From an uncultured Eubacteriales bacterium (GTDB lineage Bacteria; Bacillota; Clostridia; Lachnospirales; Lachnospiraceae), in the NCBI GenBank assembly GCA_900314775.1, contig OMWM01000004.1:1-64000 (forward strand): a DNA stretch of 64,000 bases. The letters are read 5' to 3'. Under the pieces are notes generated by a model, which made no database searches, was not told where the DNA came from, and saw only the letters and a program-made list of their open reading frames with translations. A program made the position numbers and the translations under genes. This document shows, piece after piece, positions 37,888 through 46,029 of this stretch. Numbering within the stretch: position 1 is the first letter of the stretch; each line of letters starts with the position of its first letter.

Positions 37888-38379
37888 CTACCAGCTGCAG
37901 AAATCTCTGATCTTCCTGTCCGTCTCCTCGCGGTTTTTCAGCGGTGACTTCAGGCTCAGAGAAGCCACAATCGAATTGCCTGAATAGTCGCCGAGAATCT
38001 TTCTGGAAAGCTTGTTCATCATGCCGTAGGCATTGCCGCCGGCACTGCAGCCGATAAAATATACCTTCTTGTTCTTAAAAGGATACGTGTCCAGAAATTC
38101 CCCGACGGCAGGCGGGTAAGTGGCCGCCCAGACCGGACAGGCAATAAATATCGTATCGTATTCATCGTAATTGAGCTCAATCTGCTGCAGACCGACCTTC
38201 TCATGCCGGAGCGCGCTCTTCCCGCCGATGGCGAATTTCTTAATGCCCTCGTGCGGCGGCTCCGAGAGCGGGTGCAGCCGGATGGTTCTCTTTATATCAA
38301 TTGTCTCCGCCAGTTTTCTGGCGACATATTCTGTATTCCCTTCGAATGAATAATAAACCAGCAGTATGTTGTTATCCAT
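37888..38379 (-). CDS. Flavodoxin
   Basis: A 163-residue FMN-binding electron carrier: phosphate-binding loop near the N-terminus (YYSFEGNTEYVA, the T/S-rich loop with an unusual F-E in place of S-x), and the isoalloxazine loops CPVWAATYPPAVGEFL and CSAGGNAYG. It is placed 16 bases before the YgiQ gene; a flavodoxin is a plausible electron donor for a radical SAM enzyme, though this is inference. GAGG lies upstream of the ATG. Confidence 0.87.
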   Translation of the reverse strand: MDNNILLVYYSFEGNTEYVARKLAETIDIKRTIRLHPLSEPPHEGIKKFAIGGKSALRHEKVGLQQIELNYDEYDTIFIACPVWAATYPPAVGEFLDTYPFKNKKVYFIGCSAGGNAYGMMNKLSRKILGDYSGNSIVASLSLKSPLKNREETDRKIRDFCSW

Positions 38380-38412
38380 TTAATTTTTATCCTCTTTTCG
38401 TGTGTTCCTGTC

Positions 38413-38442
38413 ACAATATCATTTTATCGGTCAATCCGTCAA
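38413..38442 (-). promoter_or_regulatory. Candidate promoter of flavodoxin-ygiQ-cls
   Basis: TTGACG (38437-38442), an 18-base spacer and TATTGT (38413-38418), overlapping the end of the MocR gene. Confidence 0.5.
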
Positions 38443-39875
38443 CCGGCACAGTCTCTCTGCGAGGCAGTCTCCTGTGCCTCTTCAATACTCTGCGCGATCC
38501 GGTCGGCCGCTTCCTCGATGCGGCTGCTGTCGATGGCGGAGTAATTGACAATGAAGACATGCTCCATCTCCGGTTTTTTCTTCACATAGTAGTCAGAAAT
38601 GCTGGCAATATGAATGCCATGTCTGGCTAAAATCTTCTTCATCTCGCTGTCAGGCAGCGATGTGTCGATCCGCAGAAGAAAATGCAGACCGGCGCCTTCT
38701 TCAATAATATGCATCCTCTGCGCGGCCCGGCATCCGCGGATCGCATCAAAAAAGCGTTTCCGTTTCCGGCGGTAATAGACACGCATCCGGTTCAGATGCC
38801 GCTCAAAATGGCCGTCTTCGATAAATTCCGCCAGCGTCAGCTGTTCGAAATTGGACACCGTACAGCTCAGAAATCCCAGTTTATCATAAAACTGCTTCAA
38901 AAGGGGCTTCGGCAGGACCATATAGCTCAGCCGAAGCGTCGGGCAGAGGCTCTTGGAAAATGTATTGATGTAGATGACCCTGCCGCCGGCATCCATGCTG
39001 GCCAGTGACGGCAGCGGACGCCCTGAAAAACGGAATTCGCTGTCGTAGTCATCCTCGATAATATAGCGCGAACTGTCCTCAGATGCCCAGCTGAGCAGTT
39101 CATAGCGCCGTCTCGCCGGCATCGCGATACCGGTCGGGAACTGGTGGGAAGGACTCACATGGACCAGAGAGGCATCCGCGTCCCGAAGTTCGCTGATCCG
39201 GATGCCGTCACGGTCGATGCCCGCATGCACGCAGCGTGCGCCGTTGCTCATGTAGATCTTCTCTATTTTCGGATATCCCGGGTCCTCCAGGCAGACAACC
39301 GTGTCTGCGCCGAAAAAACGTACGAGAAGCCCGTACAGATATTCCGTGCCGGAACCGATGATGATCTGACGCGGACTGACCTTGAGTCCGCGGAAATCGG
39401 CAAGGTGGCGGCTGATCTGCTGCCGCAGGATCATGCAGCCGCCCGCATCCGGTTTTTTCAGCAGTTCATCCTTCTTATCACGCATGACCTGCTGACTTGT
39501 CTTCAGCCAGATCCGGAACGGAAACGCATCCGCGTCGGCACCGCTCGCCAGAAAATCCGCAAAATACGCGGGTCCCTGGTCATCATCCTCCTCAGCCGGC
39601 GCTGCCGTATCCATCTGCGCCTTCGGTGCCAGACCGATCGGCGATACATAATAGCCGCTGCGCGCCTTTGAGTAAATATACCCCTCCGCCAGCAGCTGAC
39701 TGTAGGCATTCTCCACCGTGATCACGCTGACGCCCAGATGCGCCGCCAGCATACGCTTGGAAGGCAGTTTCTCATCCGCCTGCAGATTGCCCTTCAGAAT
39801 ATCTGTTTTGATACATTTATAAAGGTAATCATACAGTGAATCACCGCCTGTATCTTCAAATGAATAAGACAGCAT
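38439..39875 (-). CDS. MocR/PdxR-type regulator (GntR HTH fused to class I aminotransferase)
   Basis: A 478-residue fusion. Residues 1-80 form a GntR winged helix (LQADEKLPSKRMLAAHLGVS, TVENAYSQLLAEGYIYSKARSGYYV). From about 110 on there is a PLP-binding aminotransferase-like domain, with EDPGYPKIEKIY, EDDYDSEFRF and the Schiff-base lysine in NTFSKSLCPTLRLSYMV. Such proteins sense PLP or an amino acid and control pyridoxal or amino-acid genes. No pdxST or obvious target lies next to it except glmS, which is divergent and downstream of a separate promoter. Confidence 0.9.
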   Translation of the reverse strand: MLSYSFEDTGGDSLYDYLYKCIKTDILKGNLQADEKLPSKRMLAAHLGVSVITVENAYSQLLAEGYIYSKARSGYYVSPIGLAPKAQMDTAAPAEEDDDQGPAYFADFLASGADADAFPFRIWLKTSQQVMRDKKDELLKKPDAGGCMILRQQISRHLADFRGLKVSPRQIIIGSGTEYLYGLLVRFFGADTVVCLEDPGYPKIEKIYMSNGARCVHAGIDRDGIRISELRDADASLVHVSPSHQFPTGIAMPARRRYELLSWASEDSSRYIIEDDYDSEFRFSGRPLPSLASMDAGGRVIYINTFSKSLCPTLRLSYMVLPKPLLKQFYDKLGFLSCTVSNFEQLTLAEFIEDGHFERHLNRMRVYYRRKRKRFFDAIRGCRAAQRMHIIEEGAGLHFLLRIDTSLPDSEMKKILARHGIHIASISDYYVKKKPEMEHVFIVNYSAIDSSRIEEAADRIAQSIEEAQETASQRDCAG

Positions 39876-39939
39876 GAAAGCCTCCCCCTTTGGTATTGCC
39901 GCGGCATAAAATTACCTGACATCTGATATGTTCAGTTTT

Positions 39940-39968
39940 ATTATATTCTATCTGTATACAGCAGGCAA
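39940..39968 (-). promoter_or_regulatory. Promoter of the MocR gene with internal palindrome
   Basis: TTGCCT (39963-39968), a 17-base spacer and TATAAT (39940-39945). The spacer contains the palindrome CTGTATACAG, a possible autoregulatory site. Confidence 0.6.
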
Positions 39969-40011
39969 CCGGAAAAGGCGATTTTGCGCCCCCGTCTGCC
40001 GCAAGGAATAC

Positions 40012-40040
40012 TTGACAATTAACCGGCGCAAGGCCATAAT
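40012..40040 (+). promoter_or_regulatory. Promoter of glmS
   Basis: TTGACA (40012-40017), a 17-base spacer and CATAAT (40035-40040). Transcription is expected to begin near 40047. Confidence 0.72.
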
Positions 40041-40055
40041 ATAAAAACAGAGAGT

Positions 40056-40095
40056 GGCAGAGACGTCCCGGAGGGCGTTTATTTCTGCCGTTTTT
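40056..40095 (+). terminator. Leader hairpin with T-run ahead of glmS (possible attenuator)
   Basis: The stem GGCAGAGACG...CGTTTATTTCTGCC (40056-40089, enclosing CCC/GGG) is followed by GTTTTTC. It lies only about ten bases after the predicted start of transcription and before the glmS ribosome site GGAGG, so it would stop transcription unless overcome. No glmS ribozyme was recognised. Confidence 0.6.
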
Positions 40096-40130
40096 CTTTA
40101 TTATTCTGAATTTATGGAGGAAATGAATAA

Positions 40131-41969
40131 ATGTGTGGAATTGTTGGTTATGTCGGACCGCAGCAGGCCGGCAGAATCCTGCTGGACGGACTGTCCAAGC
40201 TTGAATACCGCGGTTACGATTCCGCCGGTATCGCAGTCCGTGACAATGACAGACCGATCGAGATCGTAAAGGCCAAGGGCCGTCTCAAGGTGCTTGCCGA
40301 GAAGACCAATAACGGCGACGCCCTCAGGGGCACTACCGGTATCGGCCACACCCGCTGGGCCACCCACGGTGAGCCGTCTGTCACCAATGCGCATCCGCAT
40401 CACAGCAACGACAGCTCGGTTGTCGCCGTACACAACGGTATCATCGAGAACTATCAGGAAATCCGCGACAAGCTGACGAGACATAATTATACTTTCTATT
40501 CGGAGACCGATACGGAAGCCTTCGTCAACCTGATCGATTATTACTATAAGAAATACAGCATGGGACCGATTGATGCGATTTCCAAGGCAATGGTCCGCGT
40601 TCGGGGCTCCTATGCGATCGCTGTTCTTTTTAAGGATTATCCGAACGAGATCTACGCAGCCCGCAAGGACAACCCGATGATCATCGGCGTCAAGGACGGC
40701 GCGTCCTACCTGGCTTCCGATGTACCGGCTATTCTCAACTACACGAGAAATATCTATTACATCGATAATCTGGAAATCGCGCGTCTGACACCGGGTGAAG
40801 TACATTTCTTTAATATCGACGGCGATGAAGTGGAGAAGGAGTCTGTCGAGATCAAGTGGGATGCGAAGGCCGCCGAGAAGAACGGCTACGAGCATTTCAT
40901 GATCAAGGAAATTCACGAACAGCCGCAGGCCGTAAGGGACACGATCAATTCTCTTGTCAAGGATGACAAGATTGATTTTACAGAAGCCGGCCTGACCGAT
41001 GAGATCATCGGAAAGATCAACCGCATCTACATTGTATCCTGCGGCTCTTCCTATCACGTCGGTGTCGCGGCGCGCTATAATATCGAGAAGCTGGCCGGAA
41101 TCCCGGTGCATGTGGAACTGGCATCGGAATTCCGCTACCGCAGCATGCCGATGGATCCGGAATCGCTGTTCATTGTCATCAGCCAGTCCGGTGAGACCGC
41201 CGATACGCTCGCGGCGCTCCGCCTTGCGAAGGAACAGGGACTCAGCACACTTGCGATCGTCAATGTCGTCGGCAGCACCATCGCCCGTGAGGCAGATCAT
41301 GTCATCTATACGATGGCCGGCCCGGAGATCGCCGTCGCGACGACCAAGGCATACAGCGCACAGCTGATCGTCACCTACCTGATTGCGATTCAGTTCGCCC
41401 TGGTACGCGGCAGAATCGATGAGGAACGCTATACTGCCCTGCTCACCGAGATGCAGACGTTGCCGAAGAAGATCACCCGTATCTTCGAGGATACGGAGCG
41501 GATCCAGTGGTTTGCCGCCAAGCATTCCAATGACAAGGACATCTTCTTCATCGGCCGCGGTCTTGACTACGGCATCAGCATGGAAGGCAGCCTGAAGCTG
41601 AAGGAAGTCAGCTACATCCACTCGGAAGCAACGGCAGCCGGCGAGCTCAAGCACGGTACCATCAGTCTGATTGAGAACGGCACGCTCGTCGTCGGCATTC
41701 TCACTCAAAATGAGCTGATCGAGAAGATGCTCAGCAATATGGAAGAGGTCAAGAGCCGCGGTGCCTACGTTCTCGGACTGACCACCTACGGCAACTACAA
41801 GACTGAGGATGTGGCCGATTTCACGGTCTATATCCCTCGTACAGAAGAGATGTTCACGCCGAGTCTTGCCATTATCCCTCTGCAGCTGCTGGCTTACTAC
41901 ATCAGCGTATCAAGAGGTCTCGACGTCGACAAGCCGAGAAACCTCGCCAAGAGCGTAACCGTAGAATAA
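40131..41969 (+). CDS. glmS: Glutamine-fructose-6-phosphate aminotransferase (isomerising)
   Basis: Makes glucosamine 6-phosphate for the cell wall. The 612-residue protein begins MCGIVGYVG, with Cys2 as the glutaminase nucleophile, followed by LEYRGYDSAGIAV and GHTRWATHGEPS. Two SIS isomerase domains (about 290-425 and 460-600: SCGSSYHVG, SQSGETADTLAAL, GRGLDYGISMEGSLKLKEVS, and the end KPRNLAKSVTVE) complete it. GGAGG precedes the ATG by ten bases. It stands alone, with its own promoter and terminator. Confidence 0.98.
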   Translation: MCGIVGYVGPQQAGRILLDGLSKLEYRGYDSAGIAVRDNDRPIEIVKAKGRLKVLAEKTNNGDALRGTTGIGHTRWATHGEPSVTNAHPHHSNDSSVVAVHNGIIENYQEIRDKLTRHNYTFYSETDTEAFVNLIDYYYKKYSMGPIDAISKAMVRVRGSYAIAVLFKDYPNEIYAARKDNPMIIGVKDGASYLASDVPAILNYTRNIYYIDNLEIARLTPGEVHFFNIDGDEVEKESVEIKWDAKAAEKNGYEHFMIKEIHEQPQAVRDTINSLVKDDKIDFTEAGLTDEIIGKINRIYIVSCGSSYHVGVAARYNIEKLAGIPVHVELASEFRYRSMPMDPESLFIVISQSGETADTLAALRLAKEQGLSTLAIVNVVGSTIAREADHVIYTMAGPEIAVATTKAYSAQLIVTYLIAIQFALVRGRIDEERYTALLTEMQTLPKKITRIFEDTERIQWFAAKHSNDKDIFFIGRGLDYGISMEGSLKLKEVSYIHSEATAAGELKHGTISLIENGTLVVGILTQNELIEKMLSNMEEVKSRGAYVLGLTTYGNYKTEDVADFTVYIPRTEEMFTPSLAIIPLQLLAYYISVSRGLDVDKPRNLAKSVTVE

Positions 41970-42025
41970 AAATAACCGGTCTTCCTGCCGCATGGCAGCA
42001 GTAAACCGGTTTGTTCTCCTGTTTT

Positions 42026-42066
42026 GTGCTCTGCAGTTTCCCATAGCGGACTGCAGGGCACTTTTT
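42026..42066 (+). terminator. Terminator of glmS
   Basis: Stem GTGCTCTGCAGT / ACTGCAGGGCAC (one wobble) followed by T5 on the plus strand, about 57 bases after the glmS stop. A weaker ACCGGT hairpin precedes it. Confidence 0.82.
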
Positions 42067-42069
42067 ATT

Positions 42070-42768
42070 TTATCTGCGCGGTTCAAAATCCACAATGGTA
42101 ACGATGCCGTCTGCACTGCGGAAACGTACGTTCCACTGTCCGTAAAACATACCGTAGACGCGGTCCGGATCGCTCTGGTAGCCCGGCTTCGGGTCCTGCG
42201 CGAGGATTTCATCAAGAGCCGCACGCTGCCGCGCTGTCATCTCCGCCGGATACGGGACCGCCGCCTCGACGCGGCACCGGACATCCCCGCCGGCTGAGGA
42301 AAACCCCTTCTGCGCCTCCGGGAAAGCATCCGCATACGGCACATACGGCTTGATATCGAGAATCGGCGTTCCGTTCATGAGATCGGCACCGGATACCCAC
42401 AGGACCGGCCCCGGACCGCCCGCAGGCTCATACCGCTCCAGTTTCACGCAGGACAGCCCGATCGGGTTCGGTCGGAAAGGCGCCCGCGTCGCAAAAACGC
42501 CCTTGCGCACATTGCCGCCCAGTTTCGGCGGCCGCACGGTCGGCGTCCAGCCCTGTCCTATGTGATCCGAGAAAACCCACATCAGCCACAGACGGTCATA
42601 TTCATTGATGCCGCGGAAGGCCTCCTCCTGCCGGCACTGCGGTTCCATCACTATCCTGGACAGCAGATCCGCTGCCAGGCCGCTCTGCCGCGGAATCCCG
42701 AATGTGCCCGTATAATCGTTGTATATATGGCCGATCGCCTGAAATTCAAATATCTTATCTGTATTCAT
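42070..42768 (-). CDS. trmO: tRNA m6t6A37 methyltransferase (TsaA/TrmO, UPF0066)
   Basis: Methylates t6A37 in threonine tRNAs using S-adenosylmethionine. The 232-residue protein shows the N-terminal beta-barrel core (QAIGHIYNDY, FGIPRQSG, EYDRLWLMWVF), GVFATRAPFRPNPIGLSCVKL (the SAM-binding loop) and the C-terminal extension (GMFYGQWNVRFR). The start at ATG 42768 lies inside the end of the LOG-family gene (14-base overlap), suggesting coupled translation. Confidence 0.92.
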   Translation of the reverse strand: MNTDKIFEFQAIGHIYNDYTGTFGIPRQSGLAADLLSRIVMEPQCRQEEAFRGINEYDRLWLMWVFSDHIGQGWTPTVRPPKLGGNVRKGVFATRAPFRPNPIGLSCVKLERYEPAGGPGPVLWVSGADLMNGTPILDIKPYVPYADAFPEAQKGFSSAGGDVRCRVEAAVPYPAEMTARQRAALDEILAQDPKPGYQSDPDRVYGMFYGQWNVRFRSADGIVTIVDFEPRR

Positions 42769-43294
42769 CGATAATTTCCCCGATCTCCTCCAGGCTGCCG
42801 GCAAAATAAATCCTCTTCTGCCGGCGCTCATCAGAAAAGCCTTCCCGCTTCATCTTCTCCAGAAGACCTTTCATCTCCTCGTAATATCCGTTCAGATTAA
42901 AGAAAATGCAGGGCTTGCTCCACATGCCCAGTGCACAGGCCGACATGATCTCCGAGATCTCTTCGAGCGTCCCCGTGCCGCCCGGAAATGCGATAAAGGC
43001 ATCGCCGAGTTCCTGCATCTTCTGTTTGCGCTGCGTCATATCTTCGGTCACAATCAGTCTGCTGATGCCCTCGTGCTGATACTCCCGCCGCACAAACATC
43101 TCCGGTTCCACGCCGATGACCTGCGCGCCCTCTTCCAGCGCCCCGTCGGCAAGTTTTCCCATCAGGCCGGTCCGGCTGCCGCCGTAGACAAGCGTGTCGC
43201 CGCGCCGGCCGATCAGGCGGCCCAGCTCTGCGGCCGTCTCGCCGTAAACGGGAGAACGCCCCGGATTCGCCCCAAGATAAACCGTAATATTCAT
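42755..43294 (-). CDS. LOG-family protein (cytokinin riboside 5'-monophosphate phosphoribohydrolase type)
   Basis: A 179-residue Rossmann-type protein that in characterised members splits N6-modified or plain AMP into base and ribose phosphate. The signature PGGTGTLEEISE and the nucleotide loop GGSRTGLMG are intact. Start chosen at ATG 43294 with AGAGG shortly upstream; a longer version (43330) would overlap the divergent small-RNA promoter and has no ribosome site. Confidence 0.9.
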   Translation of the reverse strand: MNITVYLGANPGRSPVYGETAAELGRLIGRRGDTLVYGGSRTGLMGKLADGALEEGAQVIGVEPEMFVRREYQHEGISRLIVTEDMTQRKQKMQELGDAFIAFPGGTGTLEEISEIMSACALGMWSKPCIFFNLNGYYEEMKGLLEKMKREGFSDERRQKRIYFAGSLEEIGEIIDEYR

Positions 43295-43323
43295 GATCCT
43301 CTTATCCTCGCTGCGCCGTTCTA

Positions 43324-43352
43324 TTGACATAAAACGGCAAATGATGTATAAA
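43324..43352 (+). promoter_or_regulatory. Strong promoter with no downstream gene (small-RNA promoter)
   Basis: TTGACA (43324-43329), a 17-base spacer and TATAAA (43347-43352) on the plus strand. No open frame follows; instead there is a structured segment ending in a terminator. Confidence 0.72.
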
Positions 43353-43358
43353 TTTTAC

Positions 43359-43491
43359 AGGCCATTGGTTGACCAATGGCCTGCAGGGTGGGCAGGCCGC
43401 CATTTCCATATGCCATACCCCCATGGCAGACCTTCTTCGTACGGCCAGCCTGCCCGAATTGCGCCGGTATATCCCTTATACCGGCGTTTTT
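43359..43491 (+). ncRNA. Predicted free-standing structured small RNA (~133 nt)
   Basis: Bounded by the promoter above and an intrinsic terminator. In order: an 11-base perfect hairpin right at the 5' end (CAGGCCATTGG / CCAATGGCCTG, 43358-43383); a domain closed by GGGCAGGC (43390-43397) and GCCTGCCC (43448-43455); inside it a six-base hairpin TGCCAT / ATGGCA with a loop ACCCCC (43411-43428) and a single-stranded CCTTCTTC (43431-43438); and the terminator CGCCGGTATA / TATACCGGCG plus T5 (43462-43491). The C-rich loop and CCTTCTTC could both pair with ribosome binding sites. I do not recognise it as SRP, 6S, tmRNA, RNase P or a known riboswitch. Confidence 0.62.
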
Positions 43492-43497
43492 CATATC

Positions 43498-44436
43498 TTA
43501 TTCCAGTCCCGCCGTCTCATCCAGACCGAGCATGATATTCATATTCTGCACCGCCGCACCGGAAGCACCCTTGCCGAGGTTGTCGAACAGTGCCGTCACG
43601 CTCGTCTGTTCTTCATGGCCGCATACGATAATCTGCAGCCGGTTCGTCCCCGCAAGACTGTTCGCGTAGATCGTACTTTCATTAGAACCAAACGGCAGCA
43701 CTTCCACGAAATGCTCATCCCTGTAATATTCATGCAGCGCCTCACAGATATCCGCTGCCGACGGATGTCCGTTTAAAAGGCGGTTGTGCAGCATGATCGT
43801 GCCGGCCATGCCCTTGTAATAATCATCCACAACCGGCATAAATACCGGCGGATACGTCAGTCCGGTCATCTTCTGCATCTCCGGAATGTGTTTGTGTCTG
43901 AGTGAGAGCCCGTAGATACCCGGCGCACTCAGCGAAGCTGCCCGGTCAGGTGCTTCATAAGAGGCGATCATCTTCTTGCCGCCGCCGGAATAGCCGGTCA
44001 GCGAATAGCAGGTCAGCGGGTAATCCTTCGGCAGTATGCCCATGCGCACAAGCGGCGCCGCCGTCGAAATCAGGCCGGTCGCATGGCAGCCCGGATTGGC
44101 CACACGCCGCCCTGCCGCAATCGCACTGCGCTGCTCCTTCGACAGCTCCGGAAAACCGTATACCCATCCATCGCTGGTCCTGTGCGCCGTCGAAGCATCG
44201 ATCACACGCACATCCGGATTGTCGATCAGGGAAACGGCATTGACCGCCTCCTTGTCCGGCAGGCACAGAAAAACGATGTCCGCCGCATTCAGATAGCGCT
44301 TTCTCTCCTCCACGTCATGCCGCTTGTCTTCATCAATCCGCAGAAGCTCCAGATCGCTGCGGGCGCCGATGCGCTCATAAATCTGAAGGCCGGTCGTTCC
44401 GCTCTGTCCGTCAATATATACTTTTGTTTTCATCAT
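43498..44436 (-). CDS. argC: N-acetyl-gamma-glutamyl-phosphate reductase, short (type 2) form
   Basis: Third step of arginine synthesis, NADPH-dependent. The 312-residue protein belongs to the shorter ArgC type: KVYIDGQSGTTGLQIYERI nucleotide loop, DIVFLCLPDKEAV, ASTAHRT, and the catalytic cysteine in ANPGCHATG. The lid region RHKHIPEMQKMTG follows. GAGG lies six bases before ATG 44436; the ATG at 44448 uses that site as coding sequence and is less likely. No other arg gene is nearby. Confidence 0.93.
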   Translation of the reverse strand: MMKTKVYIDGQSGTTGLQIYERIGARSDLELLRIDEDKRHDVEERKRYLNAADIVFLCLPDKEAVNAVSLIDNPDVRVIDASTAHRTSDGWVYGFPELSKEQRSAIAAGRRVANPGCHATGLISTAAPLVRMGILPKDYPLTCYSLTGYSGGGKKMIASYEAPDRAASLSAPGIYGLSLRHKHIPEMQKMTGLTYPPVFMPVVDDYYKGMAGTIMLHNRLLNGHPSAADICEALHEYYRDEHFVEVLPFGSNESTIYANSLAGTNRLQIIVCGHEEQTSVTALFDNLGKGASGAAVQNMNIMLGLDETAGLE

Positions 44437-44618
44437 TTTGAACCTCATTTTCTTAAAATCATGCAGAAATATAATAGCACATACGAAAATATTTTTCTGC
44501 CTTTCTTTAAATGGGGAGACAAGCTCCGGAATTTGCGATTAATATGGATTATCTGTGGTCATTTTTCACAAAAAGCGCCCCGAATCCGGTTTTAAAGTGG
44601 TAAACAGGGTGATAGACA

Positions 44619-44647
44619 TTGACAAATCTTAATAAATGTGAAATAAT
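44619..44647 (+). promoter_or_regulatory. Promoter of the secreted coiled-coil protein
   Basis: TTGACA (44619-44624), a 17-base spacer and AATAAT (44642-44647). Its AT-rich surroundings contrast with the neighbouring genes. Confidence 0.65.
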
Positions 44648-44704
44648 TTAGAAATGAAATTGAAACAGGGGCTGAATCAATTTTATTCAGGAGGTATTTT
44701 CGTT

Positions 44705-45976
44705 ATGAAGCACAGCAAACAAATTGCTGGCCTTGCTGTCGCAGCTGCGATGACAGCTTCTTCCGTTTTCCCGGCATTTGCCGATACGACGAAGGAAGAA
44801 GTACAGCAGCAGATCTCTGATTATCAGAATCAGCAGGATGATCTCGAGCAGCAGCTCGCCGATCTGAAGCAGAATCAGAGTGACGCAGCCGCTTATCTTT
44901 CACAGCTTGACGGGATGATTGATAATTATCTCAGTGAGCTCGATACCGTAGAGCAGCAGATCAGTGAGACCAACGATCAGATCAGTGTAACCAAAGCTGA
45001 TCTTCAGGCCGCTAAGGACGACGAAGCTGAACAGTACAATGCCCTCAAAGCCCGTATTCAGGCTATGTATGAATCGGGCGACCAGAATTATCTGGAGTTG
45101 TTCCTCGGCGAAGCCGATCTGAATGATACACTTAATAATTACGAGTACGTATCACAGATTAATACATATGACAGCAATCTTCTTCAGCAGCTGAAGGATA
45201 CACGCCAGCAGATCGAAGACTACGAAGCAGATCTTGAAAATCAGCAGGCGATCCAAGAGCAGCAGGAAGAAGCTTATCAGGTAGAGATGGATTCTCTGCA
45301 GAAGATCGCTGATCAGAGACAGGAAGAGCTGGATTCACTGGGTGACCAGATCAATTCGCTCAACTATGATATTTCCACTGTTCAGGATAAGCTCGATGCA
45401 CAGAAGACCGTTCTCGCGGATCTGAATTCAGCTGAACAGGCTGAAGAACAGGCAAGCGCAGCCAAGGCCGCTGCTGCCAGCAGTTCCTCTTCTTCCGCGG
45501 CACAGACCGTTTCCACATCGACCGCATCCTCAGGCAGTACGTCTTCCGGATCCGCTGCAGACACATCTTCCAGCAGTTCCTCTTCGCAGACGTCTTCCTC
45601 TGGCAGCTCATCTTCGGCGAGCTCCTCATCATCAGATACATCTTCTTCCAGCGGTTCATCCTACAGCGGAACGGTTCTTTCAAAGAGCCGCGGCTCTGTC
45701 ATGGGACCATCCGGCAAGGAGACCTACTATAATCTGAACATGGGCGGCGTTGTCAGCATCATGCGAAGCCTCGGCTACAGTGCAGAAGAATATCCGTACT
45801 GGGTAAGAAGCGATGGATGCAAGATGCTGGGCAATTACATCATGGTTGCAGCCAACCTTAGCATCCGGCCGAAGGGTACCATCGTACAGACCAGCCTGGG
45901 CGCAGGTATTGTCTGCGACACCGGCGGATTTGCTTCCAGCAACGCTTATCAGCTTGATATTGCCACCAACTGGTAA
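44705..45976 (+). CDS. Secreted coiled-coil protein with C-terminal 3D-like domain
   Basis: 423 residues. A signal peptide (MKHSKQIAGLAVAAAMTASS, cleavage probably after AFA) precedes a long coiled coil (about 27-240, rich in Q, E, D and L, with QQQISDYQNQQDDLEQQLAD). A low-complexity Ser/Ala/Gly/Thr linker follows (about 250-335). The last ~95 residues form a conserved domain ending CDTGGFASSNAYQLDIATNW, whose D-T-G-G and late D resemble the 3D fold of cell-wall lytic proteins. The layout matches PcsB/YvcE-like peptidoglycan hydrolases or their regulators outside the membrane. AGGAGG lies ten bases before ATG 44705. The exact reaction is unknown. Confidence 0.85.
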   Translation: MKHSKQIAGLAVAAAMTASSVFPAFADTTKEEVQQQISDYQNQQDDLEQQLADLKQNQSDAAAYLSQLDGMIDNYLSELDTVEQQISETNDQISVTKADLQAAKDDEAEQYNALKARIQAMYESGDQNYLELFLGEADLNDTLNNYEYVSQINTYDSNLLQQLKDTRQQIEDYEADLENQQAIQEQQEEAYQVEMDSLQKIADQRQEELDSLGDQINSLNYDISTVQDKLDAQKTVLADLNSAEQAEEQASAAKAAAASSSSSSAAQTVSTSTASSGSTSSGSAADTSSSSSSSQTSSSGSSSSASSSSSDTSSSSGSSYSGTVLSKSRGSVMGPSGKETYYNLNMGGVVSIMRSLGYSAEEYPYWVRSDGCKMLGNYIMVAANLSIRPKGTIVQTSLGAGIVCDTGGFASSNAYQLDIATNW

Positions 45977-45993
45977 TCAGATAGAATGTAACG

Positions 45994-46028
45994 AAAAGAC
46001 CCGACAGGAATTCCTGTCAGGTCTTTTT
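45994..46028. terminator. Bidirectional terminator between the secreted protein and threonine exporter genes
   Basis: A long stem GACC-C-GACAGGAATTCCTGTC-A-GGTC flanked by AAAA on one side and T8 on the other; the two genes converge on it. Confidence 0.85.
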
Positions 46029-46029
46029 T

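Noticed and set aside
40041..40130. glmS ribozyme
   Set aside because: The leader is too short (~85 bases) and none of the conserved core segments I know are present.
43358..43491. Attenuator of argC or of the LOG gene
   Set aside because: Promoter and terminator are both on the plus strand, opposite to these two minus-strand genes; the minus strand has no T-run after the hairpins.
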